Shown in pieces: positions 22,901 to 34,293 of a stretch of DNA of 34,953 bases; positions within the stretch are counted from its first letter, which is position 1; every line of letters begins with the position of its first letter. A program made the translations under genes and the position numbers. The DNA comes from Lobulomyces angularis (taxonomy: Eukaryota; Chytridiomycota; Chytridiomycetes; Lobulomycetales; Lobulomycetaceae), in the NCBI GenBank assembly GCA_027604685.1, contig JADHYX010000192.1, positions 5,995-40,947 of the forward strand. Direction: 5' to 3'. Under the pieces are notes generated by a model. It had not been told where the DNA came from. It ran no database searches and saw only the letters and a program-made list of their open reading frames with translations.

Positions 22901-23874
22901 TAGTGTCTCTAAAATCGCGTTTTTTCTCACACACAAAACTTTCTCCAATAATTGCTTTAGCGTGGATGTATCCAAAAGCATTATTGACAGTATTGTTTCT
23001 GTCAAGCTCTATAAATTTATTAACAGCACAGTATAGACTGAATAATACCTGGTCTGTTTGTGATGTGACGGAAATGTAAGCAGTTGCCTTTTCTATAATT
23101 TGCGATTTAAAATGACTAACAGCCTCCCACTGCCTTTGGACTACAGGAAAAGATGACTATTTTAAAAAAAAAAAATTGACTTCAATTAATAAAATTTCTT
23201 ATGTCTCACATTTAGTTTTAAAGCCGCTGCTTCCGAACTGCTTTGCAAAGTTACATGAACTAATCGTGCCATAGAATATAAGCGACTTGCACGTAGATAA
23301 TGGTGATTTTCTAAAGCATGCCAGATCTATCAAAAAAAGTTTAAGGTTGGCAATAAATGAAACATTGAATTCAACCTGCTCAGGTGTATCAACAAGCAGC
23401 TTAATTTGAGCAGCAACGGGATATAATCTTTTTTTTTTTTCGTCTAAAAGAAAATTAAGTTGCTATCGAAGAGAAGAAAAACCTGTGTTAGAATCCTTTT
23501 TACCAAAAGATTTATTTAACAATTGCTGTTCTAAATTATGAGTATTACAAATTTCTAATAAACTTTCAAATTTAGTAACAACTTCAATCCCGTAAGATTT
23601 CATAGCACTAATAGAATCTGCAGCTTCGATAACATCGCGATATCGCTCTCCTACCATAATTCGTAAATCTTGTTTTTTTTTTTCAATATCATTTTTCAGT
23701 TTCACTTCAATTAGTCGAAGTTCTCCGATGCTGTGCTCCTTAAAGAGTTCTTCGGCGTCATCTTTCTCTGTAAAAAATTGCGTTAGTTAATAAATTAAAA
23801 TAAGAGATTATTATTGTATTCTCCAATCTGAATTTTAAGTACATACCCTGAAAGGAATCAGATCTGGTTGCCAT
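19970..23874 (-). CDS. COG1: Conserved oligomeric Golgi complex subunit 1 (COG1)
   Basis: Lobe A subunit of the COG tether for retrograde intra-Golgi vesicles. Fourteen exons: 23874-23847, 23767-23483, 23443-23376, 23326-23210, 23156-23049, 23008-22262, 22219-22054, 22005-21681, 21635-21340, 21298-20988, 20941-20669, 20615-20506, 20448-20327, 20286-19970; 1090 aa (human about 980). The N-terminus has the Vps51/COG1 helix ('LRLIEVKLKNDIEKKKQDLR', 'MVGERYRDVIEAADSI'). The middle shows 'WHALENHHYLRASRLYSMARLV' and 'LIPDGFCFWKDLFREP'. Near the end are 'IDPIDMAVVEMAL' and 'YYFRTSVVLG'. The last two exons carry 'VALAATPPRFALLPVS', matching the human C-terminal '..LASSQIRFGLLPLS', so they belong to COG1. 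Without the 57-nt intron 20505-20449, translation would stop at 20481 and an apparent separate 143-aa gene would start at 20441. Confidence 0.88.
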
Positions 23875-24042
23875 AATAATGCTAAAAATGATTAAATGAG
23901 TTGCCAAGTTAAAGTAATAAAAATTTTTTTATTAAATTTTTCCTAAAGGTTAATATAGTTATTTTTAAAATGAAAGTCGTTAGTGTCAAAAGTATAGTTT
24001 TACCTATTATTAGCTATATTTTTTTTTCTTAAAAAAAAACAG
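23875..24042. promoter_or_regulatory. Divergent promoter COG1 / cyclin H
   Basis: 168 bp between two outward-facing start codons, A/T-rich, with a poly-T then poly-A block just before the cyclin H ATG. It is presumably a shared promoter. Confidence 0.5.
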
Positions 24043-25375
24043 ATGTCTAAAAAGCCTAGCTATCATCAATCTTCTCAATTTCGAAACTGGATTTTTACTC
24101 AAGAAGATTTGGATAATTTGAGAAAATCAGAAAACCAGGAAGCAGTACAGCGAGTAAAAGCAGTTTTAGAAAAAGAGTTGGTAAGGTAGAGACTACTTGC
24201 AAATTAAATAACAGATGTGTTAAAGGCAGCTAATAATAAAATTGATGAGTTAAAGACAATCCGCTTTATAAGTGACAGAGATCAACTCATTTACTGTAAA
24301 TTTTATGAGTCAAAAATAAAGGGATACTGTGGGAAAAGCAATTTAAATTTTGATTTAAGTATTCAAGCTACAGCTACAGCATTTTTTAAGCGGTTTTATT
24401 TAAAAAACTCCATTATGGATTATGATCCTAAAATTTTTGTGTAAGTAGTAAAGAAAAACAAAAAAAATTGTAACTCTAGAAGTTTTGAAGACTAAATAGT
24501 ATTTTTATTTATTCTAGCTTAACATGTTTATTTCTAGCTGCTAAAGTAGAAAATTGTGCCTTACCTTTAGATGAGTTCATTAAAAGAATCAAAATAAATC
24601 CTCCACAACCTTCCCAAATTTTGGAATCAGAATTTGAACTTTCAAAAGGGATAAATTTTGACTATGCGGTTCATCATCCTTTTTGGCCATTACACGGATA
24701 TTTATTAGATATGCAGGTAAGAACATGCCAATAGTCTCAATTTTTATTTTATTGTAGACTTTTTTTTATCAAAGCTCTACCTCTATACCTAATTTATCGC
24801 AAAAAATTAGTACAACCTATAGTAAAGCACTCAGTATTGCGAAAAATTCATTATTAACGGATTTGATGTTTACGAATTGGCCGTCACAAATAGCAATGGC
24901 TTGCCTTTTTTTAGCAGCTAAGGAAACTAATTTTGTTGAAGATGTGGACTCATATTTTAAAAGCCGATTAAAAGATGAAAGTGAAAAGATTTTTTCCTTA
25001 AGTGAGAATGAAATTAATTTGAAACTCGTAGAGGGAAGTGATGGAGATGTAGGTGATGGCGGAGAAAAGTTACTGTTTAAACTAAGGGAAATGGTTGAGC
25101 GACTAGGGAATATATTAAAGGAAGCTAAAAATATGGTTCCAGAAAAAAATGATGCAAAAGTTGTGGATGAGAAATTACAAATATGTAAAAACCCCTTATC
25201 AAATCCAGAGAGTCATGTGTCCAAACTTAAAGTTTTAGAAGAATCCAAAATTCAGGCAGAAAAAAGAGCAAAAAAAATAAAATTACAAGAAGAAAGAAAT
25301 GGTAAGTTTATCATCATGTAATTCTAAATGTTAATATATTATATTTTAGCTGAAAGCGATAAATTTTTTAGGTAG
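24043..25375 (+). CDS. Cyclin H (TFIIH CDK-activating kinase cyclin, Ccl1/Mcs2)
   Basis: Regulatory cyclin of CDK7/Kin28 in TFIIH, acting in RNA polymerase II CTD phosphorylation and CDK activation. Exons: 24043-24180, 24226-24440, 24518-24716, 24758-25301, 25350-25375; 373 aa. The N-terminus 'SSQFRNWIFTQEDLDNLR' is typical of cyclin H. Cyclin box 1 spans about 85-180 ('ATATAFFKRFYLKNSIMDYDP', 'LTCLFLAAKVEN', 'ESEFELSKGINFDYAVHHPFWPLHGYLLDM'). Box 2 includes 'FTNWPSQIAMACLFLAA'. A charged, coiled-coil-like tail follows. The first intron has a nearer AG (24214) that would break the frame; the AG at 24224-24225 keeps phase. The last exon is only 26 nt. Confidence 0.9.
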
Positions 25376-25508
25376 AGTTTCTGTTAAAATTTAGTCAGGT
25401 TTGATAATTGTAACTATTATGACAAGAAATTATAATTTTTTAATGATTCTGAATTCAAAAAAATTAATAGCTAAGCAATACTAAAAAATAAATCTATCTC
25501 ATAACGTT
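25376..25508. other. Convergent 3' gap cyclin H / EF-hand gene
   Basis: 133 bp, A/T-rich, between two stop codons facing each other. No gene seen. Confidence 0.4.
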
Positions 25509-26083
25509 TCACCTATCATTTGCTTTCTTGTGGTTCTGGCTGTTTAAAAATTTATCATAAATTTTAAACTTTTTTAAATCTTTAATCGTTTCTTTAGGAT
25601 CACCAATAGTTTGAAGAGTATACCTGTAAAAGAAAAATAAGTCTAATACTTTCTGTCTATATTGGTATACATTTCAATAAAACCACGCTTCGATAAAGCA
25701 TTATCTGTGCTTCTAACATCAAATCCCCAAGCTAATTCCTCTAAAGTGTTTTCATCAAACTAAAAATTAAAAATTTCACTGTTGTTTCTTACAATTTCTC
25801 CATTTGTGAATGTAGCAAAACCATCTAATTCTTCCTTATTTAAGTAACCATCACCGTCAAGATCGAATATTTCAAAAGTTTCAAGCAACATATTTTCTAA
25901 ATTTAAGTTTAAGCTGCTTCCATCTTCATCCATCAGTGTTAAATGTTCTTCTTTGTCAATATTTATATTTGACTTTGTAGCTAAATCATCATTAAGCAAT
26001 ACAGGTTCCTCCACACTATTGGAGCAAATTGCTGGAGCGATTTCATCAATGCAATTATCAATAACACTCTCTATCTTTTTCAT
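25509..26083 (-). CDS. Small EF-hand calcium-binding protein
   Basis: Exons: 26083-25793, 25759-25671, 25623-25509; 164 aa. One canonical EF-hand loop is seen at residues 74-85, with D74, D76, D78, Y80, N82 and E85 in the six ligand positions. The C-terminal part ('ELAWGFDVRSTDNALSKRGFIEMYTLQTIGDPKETIKDLKKF') resembles the ligand-mimic region after an EF-hand, as in Miro-like and plant/fungal EF-hand proteins. The first half is acidic and unassigned. The first intron is only 33 nt, the shortest here. Upstream of the chosen ATG the frame stays open for about 25 more codons (including 'NALVRTDVDD') but without a start or acceptor, so a missing 5' exon is possible. Function is not known. Confidence 0.7.
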
Positions 26084-26439
26084 TAAAGAGAAAAAAAAAA
26101 AAAAAAAAATTGTATCATCTACATCAGTTCTCACTAAGGCATTCGAGTCAGGATAAGTAATTAGTTTTCAAAAAATAAACTGAAAACTTGCTACCGTTAA
26201 ATCTGTACTTTTTAGTAATTTATTGAAGCTGACAAAAATCAAAATTTGTATGAGATAAACACTTAAAAAGTCATTTTAGTTGAATAACCTTCTGAATAAC
26301 TTGCTTATCTTTCATTACAAAACTTTCTTTTTTTTTTTTATATAAGTTCACAGCAATTTTTACAATTAAACTATAATTAGTCCATAATTAGTTATATTGA
26401 ATGAAAGTTTTTTTTTTTTTTTTTGCTCCCCAAATTCAA
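26084..26439. promoter_or_regulatory. Divergent promoter region EF-hand gene / TECR
   Basis: About 355 bp. It holds poly-A/T tracts, an 8-bp inverted repeat (AGTTTTCA at 26163-26170 and its complement at 26181-26188) and an in-frame upstream ATG at 26401 that would add a poly-Phe leader to TECR. Nothing else recognised. Confidence 0.35.
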
Positions 26440-27561
26440 ATGATAAATCTCGTTGTCAAAGATCGTAAAGGGAAAGTTCTTTTACCAAGTCTGGAACTAG
26501 ATGAACTTACATCTACTGTATCCCAAATCAATTCCAAAATAAATCAAAAGTTTAAGCATATGTACCCTTCAAGACAAAGGTTGACTTTTGAAAATAAAGT
26601 CTTACAAAAGGAGGATCCGATTTCCAAATTTGATTTCAAAAATGGTGGTATGGATGCAATCTTTTATTTAACAGTTTCTTTTTTTTGTTTACGTATGTTT
26701 TTTAACAAATTTTTTTCTTTACAGATGTGATTCAACTTAAAGACCTGGGCCCCCAAATCGGTTGGACTACAGTTTTCCTCATTGGTAAAATTTAAATGAA
26801 ACTAGCAATTTTTTTAATTTTATTATGCAATAGAGTATTTTGGACCAATATTTATTCACCCCTTATTTTACTTTTTTCCAAATATATTTTATCCTGGTTA
26901 CGCAGAAGCAGATTACCAGAAATCAAACGTCCAGGCTCTAGCTCTCATAATGGTTGTCTTACATTTTTTAAAAAGGGAATTTGAAACGATTTTTGTCCAT
27001 AGATTCAGCAGTGAAACTATGCCTTATACAAATTTACCTAAAAACTGTTTTCATTATTGGGTTCTTGGTGGTTTTAATTTAGCCTACTGGATTTATAAAC
27101 CTAATAACGCTGGATATTTTAAATTTATCTGGACTAAATTGGGTTTTGAAAATGGCATTGATGATCAATACTTAATTTTAGCTACTTTGATTGCCTTGTG
27201 GACTGTATGATTGAAAATTTCTTATTCGAATCTTTTTAATTTTTTTTCTCTCTAGTTTGCGCAACTTAGCAATTACAAAACTCATTGTATTCTTAGGGAT
27301 TTAAGACCTCCTGGTCTCAAAACTAGAAAAATACCTCAAGGATATGGTTTTAATTTAGTGAGCTGCCCAAATTACTTTTTTGAGATGTTGGGCTGGTTTG
27401 TTATCAGTTTGATGACAAATTCTCTTGCCAGCTATATGTTTTTCTTCGTTGGTGCTGCTCAAATGACCGACTGGGCTGTAAAAAAACATTTAAGATATAA
27501 AAAGGATTTTAAATCTGAATATCCTAAAAACAGGAAAATTTTGTTTCCATTCATTTTTTAA
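26440..27561 (+). CDS. TSC13: Very-long-chain enoyl-CoA reductase (TECR / Tsc13)
   Basis: ER membrane enzyme for the last step of the very-long-chain fatty-acid elongation cycle: NADPH reduction of trans-2-enoyl-CoA. Exons: 26440-26647, 26725-26784, 26834-27204, 27256-27561; 314 aa, as in yeast Tsc13. The N-terminal part is the ubiquitin-like region ('INLVVKDRKGKVL', 'PSRQRLTFENKVL'). Then come 'KDLGPQIGWTTVFLIEYFGP', 'HFLKREFETIFVHRFS', 'TMPYTNLPKNCFHYWVL', 'LRDLRPPGLKTRKIP' and the hallmark 'VSCPNYFFEMLGW', ending with a basic tail. Several hydrophobic membrane segments are evident. The first donor was set at 26648 (GTATGG) because it joins 'FKNGD' to 'VIQLKDLGP' as in homologues; the alternative at 26691 would insert extra residues. 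The start at 26440 avoids a poly-Phe leader. Confidence 0.92.
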
Positions 27562-27727
27562 TGTTAGAAATTTCTAAAATTATTGTTCGCTTTTTTTATT
27601 AAATTTTATTAAATAGTATTGTTCTTACAATATACGTCATTATTTTTATTATGCCATTTTTAATGAGCCATTGTTAATAAGTTTCATCAATATGAAATTA
27701 TATATATGAAATTTTTAATAAAAAAAA
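27562..27727. other. Convergent 3' gap TECR / hydrolase
   Basis: 166 bp of A/T-rich sequence with an alternating AT tract. It must hold both 3' ends; nothing else seen. Confidence 0.4.
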
Positions 27728-29701
27728 TTAGATGGAATTTGTCCTGGCATTTTCTAAACCAGAATTCAAGCAAGTCTTTTCGAAAGTTTCAAAATCATTT
27801 AAAAATTTCACAGTATATTCACTTTCATTTAAAAATAATTCTTAAAAAATGGAAATTAAAAAAAGTAACAAAAAAAATTTTTTACCTAAAACTGGTCTAG
27901 AATGATCAACATTCTCATATTCTGTACAATGTACATTATCCAACCCCAGTTTAATCAGAGTTGCTTGAAAATTTAAACTTGCAACACTTGGTACAGTTAG
28001 ATCTTTTTTTCCATGTACTAACCACCAATTTTTAGGTAAAAATATTTTTAGATTTTCCTTTCTTTTTTTGATAACTTTCTTAATTTCTAACTCACTCACA
28101 GCAGCAAGTTTTTGTTTATTGATCTCAAATTTAGGATATGAATCAATGTGCATTAAGCATTCTTGAGAATCAGCTCTATCCCCATTTTTCGGCAACACCT
28201 CTAAAAAATCTTGATTCCAGTATTGTGGTAACACTAACTGTGGTGAAGAATAGATAAATTTTCGTCTGCTATGTCCCATCTATTTTATCATATAACATTT
28301 ATCAAGATATTAAGTAATTTTTACCGCTCTTGCCATTGCTGAAATTTGCTCAACTCCTCGTAAAGCTATTGAAAAAAAAAAATTAATGAATGGTGTTAAG
28401 AGGGGGGAGGAAGGCAACCTTCATGTTCCAAATGTTTAAATATGTCAAAAACTCCTATAAAAACAACTTTAATTAATATACATATAAATTAAAAAAGAAT
28501 TTTTTGCACCTGCCAATAATACAACACCTTTAATAATGGGCAATGCTGTTTCAAAAGGTGGTATATGACTTTCAAAACTCTTAAAAAAATAAAAATGAAA
28601 GTAAGAAGAAGGGAATTCAAAACTTATTCATCAAAAAAAGCATTGAAATTACATTATCAGCTTTATCTTCCATTTTTTGCAAAATAGTTAAAGCATTTGA
28701 TATTACAGTTAAACTACACAGATGAGCTCCAGCACTATGCCCCATTAAATAAATATGTTTATTATCTCCCTCGTATTTGTGTATATTTTCGTAAACCCAT
28801 CGAATGCAATCTCCAATGTCATGTACCATATCCTCCACTTTTCCTTTAGGAAACAGAGTATAATTTGGTACAACAACGTTATATCCTTTTTTTCGCAAAG
28901 TTTGGGCCAAAGGAATATACATCCTCTTGTTTCCACTAAAATTAAATATTGAAGGCTTCTAAAAACTTGGATTTTTTTATAATTACGTGCTCCATGCACC
29001 TCCATAAACAAAGATAATCACAGGCTTGATGTTAACAAAACTGTCTAAATACTCACAGAAAAAATGAAACATAAACACTTTAAAAAATAAATCAAATGAA
29101 GAACCTTGAATATCCAAACTTTCTAAAACATTAAATTTTTTTTCAGCAACGTGCACATCCAATAACAAATCTTCGTTTTTCTTGTTCTTTTTGTAAACAA
29201 TGTTTTCAATTAAAACTTTATCCTTTAATTTTCTGGATTCCATCAATTTTTTCATAGAATACTTAAAAATTATCGGCACAACTTGTAGAAATAAAATGAA
29301 GTTAAATTTAAGGGAAGAGAAAATGAAATATATAATTTTATTTCTTAAACAATTTTTATACCAGGACCCATTAGATAAAATTGTGCTTGTTCCAAAAATC
29401 TTTTAGTTACAGTAAAAACCCTTTTAGGATCTGTTAAGAATTAATTTAGAATGAAATTAATTATTAATAACAAAATACTTAATGGAATACTCCATAACTT
29501 TATCCCATATATAGTTTTTCTGTGAGGATTGTCGTGTTGAGCAAATAAAATGTACAATGAAACTGATATTGAATACGATAAAAATATTAAAGTTATTGCA
29601 AAAGGAAAAATTGTTATTGAAACTGGAAGCCAGACAGGTGTTGATAACACTACTCCAACAGCTCTTAAAGTTTTATTTCTTGTTGCTCTTAATAACTCCA
29701 T
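27728..29701 (-). CDS. ICME-like membrane alpha/beta hydrolase (isoprenylcysteine methylesterase-like)
   Basis: Alpha/beta-hydrolase related to isoprenylcysteine alpha-carbonyl methylesterase, which removes the methyl ester from prenylated proteins; substrate here unproven. Ten exons: 29701-29479, 29430-29362, 29281-29105, 29044-28987, 28935-28653, 28579-28510, 28454-28419, 28365-28325, 28279-27886, 27840-27728; 487 aa. The first 90 residues hold two or more hydrophobic membrane segments. The catalytic domain begins near 'DLLLDVHV'; the oxyanion motif reads 'FVYGGAWSTGNK' where HGG is usual. The nucleophile elbow is GHSAG (Ser243), the likely acid Asp412 in 'HGKKDLTVP', and the likely base His445 in 'ENVDHS'. 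Note Tyr in place of His in the HGG position. Other members of the carboxylesterase-like family are possible. It is divergent from GBE. Confidence 0.75.
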
Positions 29702-30142
29702 TGAATTTTCTAAAATTTTTTGGGTATATATTTAAGGGAAAAATTGGGTTACTAAAGCTAAAACCATATAAAACTAGATAAAACTATTGGTAAAAAATTA
29801 AAAATTAAAATCGGAGTGTATTTCTCATGAAAGAAACAAAATTTAGTAAAAATTTCGATTAAAAATTTCGATATCACTTCACATAAAAAAAATTTTAATT
29901 GTAGTAGCAGATCAAATTCAATAGCATCCTTTAACCTTACCAAGAGGTTTCATTGTTAGATTAGTTGCATCCAACTTCTTCAAGCTCCTTGATTGGAGTT
30001 CTAATCTAATCCAGAATTCATAATCAATCTCTTATCCCAAAAAAAATTTTTAATCTGAAATAGGGGATTTAAAGAATAGGACTGGTTTTTAAAAAATTTT
30101 TCGAAAATACTATATTTTAAATAAGTTTTATATTAAATTATC
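29702..30142. promoter_or_regulatory. Divergent promoter region hydrolase / GBE
   Basis: About 440 bp between outward-facing start codons. It includes a 9-bp inverted repeat (TTAGATTAG at 29956-29964 and CTAATCTAA at 30001-30009). No gene recognised. Confidence 0.35.
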
Positions 30143-32751
30143 ATGACAAAATCACTATCTGTTTCTCAACCTTTAATAGATGATGATCCCTATTTAACCC
30201 CTTTTCAACCTGTAATTGATCAAAGGTTTTAAACAATTTGTTAACAATTACTTTTACCCAAAGAACTAACTAAAAAAACAAATAAAAAAAAAATTGCTTT
30301 TTTTTTTAAGGATTGACAAAGTAAATGAATGGGTGCACAAAATTAATAAATATGAAAACGGCATAGACTCCTTCACTAAAGGTTATGAAAAATTAGGTTT
30401 TACAGTTAAAGCTGACGGTATTTACTACAAAGAATGGGCTCCGGCAGTTGTTGAAGCTTCCTTAATTGGAGAATTTAGTATTGAAAACTTTTTAAAATTT
30501 TAAAAATTTTTTCGTAGATAACTGGAATCGCGAAACTCATAAGATGAAAGTGAATGATTTTGGAGTTTGGGAAATATTTCTTCCTTCTGTTAATAATACT
30601 CCTGTAATTGCACATAATACTAAAGTCAAGGTGAACACAACTTAAATTTTCTTGTAATAACCTCTTTTCATTTTAGATATCGATGGTAACTAGAAGCGGT
30701 GAGAGGATTGAAAGGATTCCAGCGTATATTAGAAGAGCAGTTCAAGACTTATCAGTATCCCCAGTTTATGAAGGAGTATTTTGGAATCCTCCTCAACGTC
30801 ATAAATTCGTTAATAAATCACCAAAAAAACCCTCTTCTTTAATTATATATGAAGCACACGTTGGAATCGCCTCGCCTGAAGGCAGAGTTGCTACCTACCC
30901 AGAATTTATTAAAAATACATTACCGAGAATTGCTTATTTAGGCTACAACACCATTCAACTAATGGCAATAATGGAGCACCCATATTATGCGAGCTTTGGT
31001 TACCAAGTCACTAATTTTTTTGCACCGTCTAGTCGTTATGGTAATTAAAGAATACTGTGATATTTTACATTGTTTTAAATTTGTATTGCACTAAGGTACC
31101 CCGGAGGAGTTAAAAGCATTAGTCGATGCTGCTCACGGTTATGGAATTACAGTGTTACTTGATGTTGTACACTCTCACTCATGTAAAAACGTTTTAGATG
31201 GTCTTAATATGTTTGATGGCTCTGGTATACGAAAGCAAAATATCTTTTTTTAACTTCAGTGTAAACTAGATCATCAATACTTTCATGCTGGAGCAAAAGG
31301 TAGACACGAGTTATGGGATAGCAGGTTACTATCATAATCTATATTTTAGTTTCTCATTTTTTAGGCTTTTCAATTACGGCAATCATGAAGTTATGAGGTT
31401 TCTTCTCTCAAATCTCAGATATTGGATTGAAGAATATGGCTTTGATGGTTTTAGATTTGACGGAGTTACGTCAATGCTTTATACCCATCATGGTATAGGA
31501 ACTGGCTTTTCTGGTGGTTACCATGAATACTTTGGTCACTCAGTAGATGATGAAGCATTAGTTTATCTAATGCTTGCGAATAAAATTATTAAGGAGCTTC
31601 ATCCTAATGTTATCACAATAGCCGAAGGTTAGCTCTAGTTCCCTTTTATTATAGTTCAAATTGTTATTTTCTTAGACGTATCTGGTATGCCAACGCTTTG
31701 CAGAAAAATTGATGAAGGAGGTATAGGATTTGATTACAGATTAAGTATGGCAGTTCCTGACATGTGGATTAAGTTGCTTAAGGAAAAAGATGATAGTGAA
31801 TGGAAAATGGGTGATATAACCTTTACTTTAACAAATAGGCGTTGGAAAGTAAAAGTTTATAGTTTACATTTTATTTCTTACGTAATTTAAGGAACCTGCC
31901 ATTGCATACTGTGAGTCACATGACCAAGCTTTGGTAGGAGATAAAACTTTAGCTTTTTGGTTAATGGACAAAGAAATGTATTTTAATATGTCGGACTTGT
32001 CCCCAAAAACACCAATAATAGAGAGAGGAATGGCATTACACAAAATGATTAGATTAATATCATATGCACTAGGAGGAGAAGGCTACCTTAATTTTATGGG
32101 AAACGAGTTTGGTCACCCTGAATGGCTGGTATATTGTTTCAACATAATAGTTTTTATATTTTTTTAGGATTTTCCGCGAGCAGGAAACCAAAGCAGGTTT
32201 ATATTCTTTTACGGTTCAAAAAAAAACTGTAATTTTCTTTTCCAGCTTTCATTATGCTAGAAGACAGTATAATTTAATTGATGACGATCTTCTTAGATAC
32301 AAATACTTGAATGAATTTGATAGAGCAATGCATCTTCTTCATAAAGATTATAAATGGTGTGAAAGCCCACAGGTAGGAAGTTAAATAAAAAAAAAAGGTT
32401 TTATATTTGCTTTACAGTATGTTAGTCTAAAACACGAAGATGATAAGTTGATTGCTTTTGAACGTGGAAATTTACTTTGGATTTTTAACTTTCATCCACA
32501 TAAAAGTTTTACTGATTATAGAATAGGAACATGTTGGCCAGGAGTGTAAGAAGATATTTACATTTGATAAGTAACCGTTTTATTTTAGCCATAGGATTGT
32601 TTTGAATTCTGATGATTCAAAATATTTTGGGCACGATAGAGTGAGTCCAACTGGGGAATACTTTACTTCTAAAGGTCCTTGGCATGATAGGGAATTTTTT
32701 ATTCAAGTTTACATTCCATCTAGAACTGTACTCGTTTTACGACACGATTAA
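30143..32751 (+). CDS. GBE1: 1,4-alpha-glucan (glycogen) branching enzyme
   Basis: GH13 enzyme that makes alpha-1,6 branches in glycogen. Thirteen exons: 30143-30225, 30311-30477, 30518-30630, 30677-31040, 31096-31224, 31270-31324, 31365-31627, 31676-31848, 31892-32128, 32168-32196, 32246-32372, 32418-32545, 32589-32751; 676 aa, the eukaryotic length. A carbohydrate-binding module 48 ('[21 protein letters not shown]') precedes the barrel. All four GH13 regions are visible: 'DVVHSHS', '[10 protein letters not shown]' (nucleophile Asp336), 'AEDVSGMP' (acid Glu391) and 'ESHDQA'. The 55-residue spacing of nucleophile and acid equals that in human GBE1. '[20 protein letters not shown]' and the beta-rich C-terminus are typical. 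One exon is only 29 nt. It implies that the organism stores glycogen. Confidence 0.96.
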
Positions 32752-32987
32752 AAAAGACTTATAGTAAATAGTTATTACATTTTTATTTCTTTCTTTTGCT
32801 AAGCACTTTTATGTTTTCTATCAAATAAACTGGTGATTAATTTTTTAAAATTTTGATAATTTTTTTTTTTAAAGAAAAATGTCTGTATGGGTATAAAAAT
32901 TTTTCATTGCTGTTAAAGTTACATTAATTTCTATTTAAAAAAAAAAAAAAACATCTTTTTGATGCCAAAAAAATTTAAATTATATAT
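32752..32987. other. Convergent 3' gap GBE / CNBD gene
   Basis: 236 bp of A/T-rich sequence with homopolymer runs between facing stop codons. No gene seen. Confidence 0.4.
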
Positions 32988-34293
32988 TTAACTTTTCGAA
33001 GGTAAATTAATTTGAACTCTTTTTGATCGAGCTCGTTTTCCTTGAACTTCATACATTCTAGCACTAACAACGGCTCTAAACCGGGTTTCCAATGTTGGAA
33101 ACCTTGATATTACTGAAGTTAATTTTTCCCTAGTCAAAACCATGCAGTAACAAGTTTCTAAGGCTCTGACAGAAGCAGTTCTTGGTATATCAAAAAGAAC
33201 TCCCATTTCTCCTAGAAAAATATTAAAAAAATTTAACTTGAGCAGATTTACCAAAAAAAGATCCAGCATTTATTATTCCATATTGTGTTTGACCATCCGA
33301 GCTCAAAATTTCCACTTTCCCTTTTGATAAGAAGTACATCTCGTATCCAATATCATGCTTGTGAATAATCATTTCGCCACTTAGATATATTGCCAGAGTC
33401 ATGCATTTTTTTAAACTTTCCTCAAAAAAGGGCATCTCCAAAGCTAAACTTTTTTTAATATCATCATCTAACACTTCATTTTCCTTCAAGCTTGCCCCAG
33501 CCAGTGTTGACATAATGCTATGTTTATTTTTGGAATTTGTAATAAGATGCTCTTTTACATCACCTCCATAATCCACTAAAATATCTTGATCTATTACAGT
33601 GCTCTTTTCGTAAGATCCTGGTCTGTTTTTCAAAATACTTTTTCTTGGTTGAGAAATTGTGGAAGATGAATATCGCTTTGATGATGAATTAATATTTACT
33701 AAAAATGTATCAGAGTTAAGTGATGGTTTCGTTTTAATAGAGGGTAATTCTACTCCAACTTTAATTGAAGTACTCAATTTATTTGAATTGGTTTTTTCCA
33801 CCATACTATGCCTCCTACATTGTGGATTACTAACTACTACAGGAGAAGTAGGTAGCGCAAATGCACTGGAACTTGAAGCTCTTCTTTCCCCAGTTTTCTG
33901 GTTCATCAAAGATGGTAGATTTACACCAAATGCTGCAAAAGTAGTTAGCTGGTCAATATGTAGTTCTCCTGCAGAAGCATCAACAGGATCTTCCACCTCT
34001 TCTGAAGATGAAAGCAAGTACGGAGTTTCAGAAAAATTCAGCAATTGCTCATGACTGTTTACTTGAATCAAACTAGATTGCTCTACATCATTAACTTTGC
34101 TTCTACTTTCGATTACATTATTTGCCTGAGAAACGTGGAGTACGAATTCTAATGATGTTGCTTTTTTAATATCCACCTCTTCTTTAGCGGTTTCATTTTT
34201 ATTTATTTGATTTGAGTTGGAATTTTCTAAATTTAAACTTAATGGTTTTATTTTTATGTTGAATGATTTGGAGAGTTTTCGAAAAAGACTCAT
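32988..34293 (-). CDS. Protein with one C-terminal cyclic nucleotide-binding domain
   Basis: Exons 34293-33252 and 33211-32988; 421 aa. Residues 1-280 are Ser/Asn-rich and probably disordered. They contain two PKA-type R-R-x-S motifs (RRAS 137-140, RRHS 160-163) and a repeated G-V-x-L-P-S-[LI] motif (about 123 and 179). The C-terminal 120 residues are one cyclic-nucleotide-binding domain: 'LSGEMIIHKHDIGYEMYFLSKGKVEIL', then the phosphate-binding cassette 'FFGEMGVLFDIPRTASVRA' with the Glu and Arg that normally hold the cyclic nucleotide, so ligand binding looks intact. A PKA regulatory subunit would have two such domains and a docking helix; neither a second domain nor channel segments are present. 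It may be an unusual cAMP sensor or PKA-linked regulator. The intron falls inside the cassette. Confidence 0.8.

Noticed and set aside
26401..26439. Upstream in-frame ATG for TECR
   Set aside because: It would add a poly-Phe leader from a T-run; homologues start near the second ATG at 26440.
32173..32245. GBE intron 32197-32245 as a read-through
   Set aside because: The in-frame sequence breaks the conserved '[13 protein letters not shown]' block, which the splice restores.
33659..34054. Plus-strand 131-aa ORF
   Set aside because: Antisense of the Ser-rich region of the CNBD protein.
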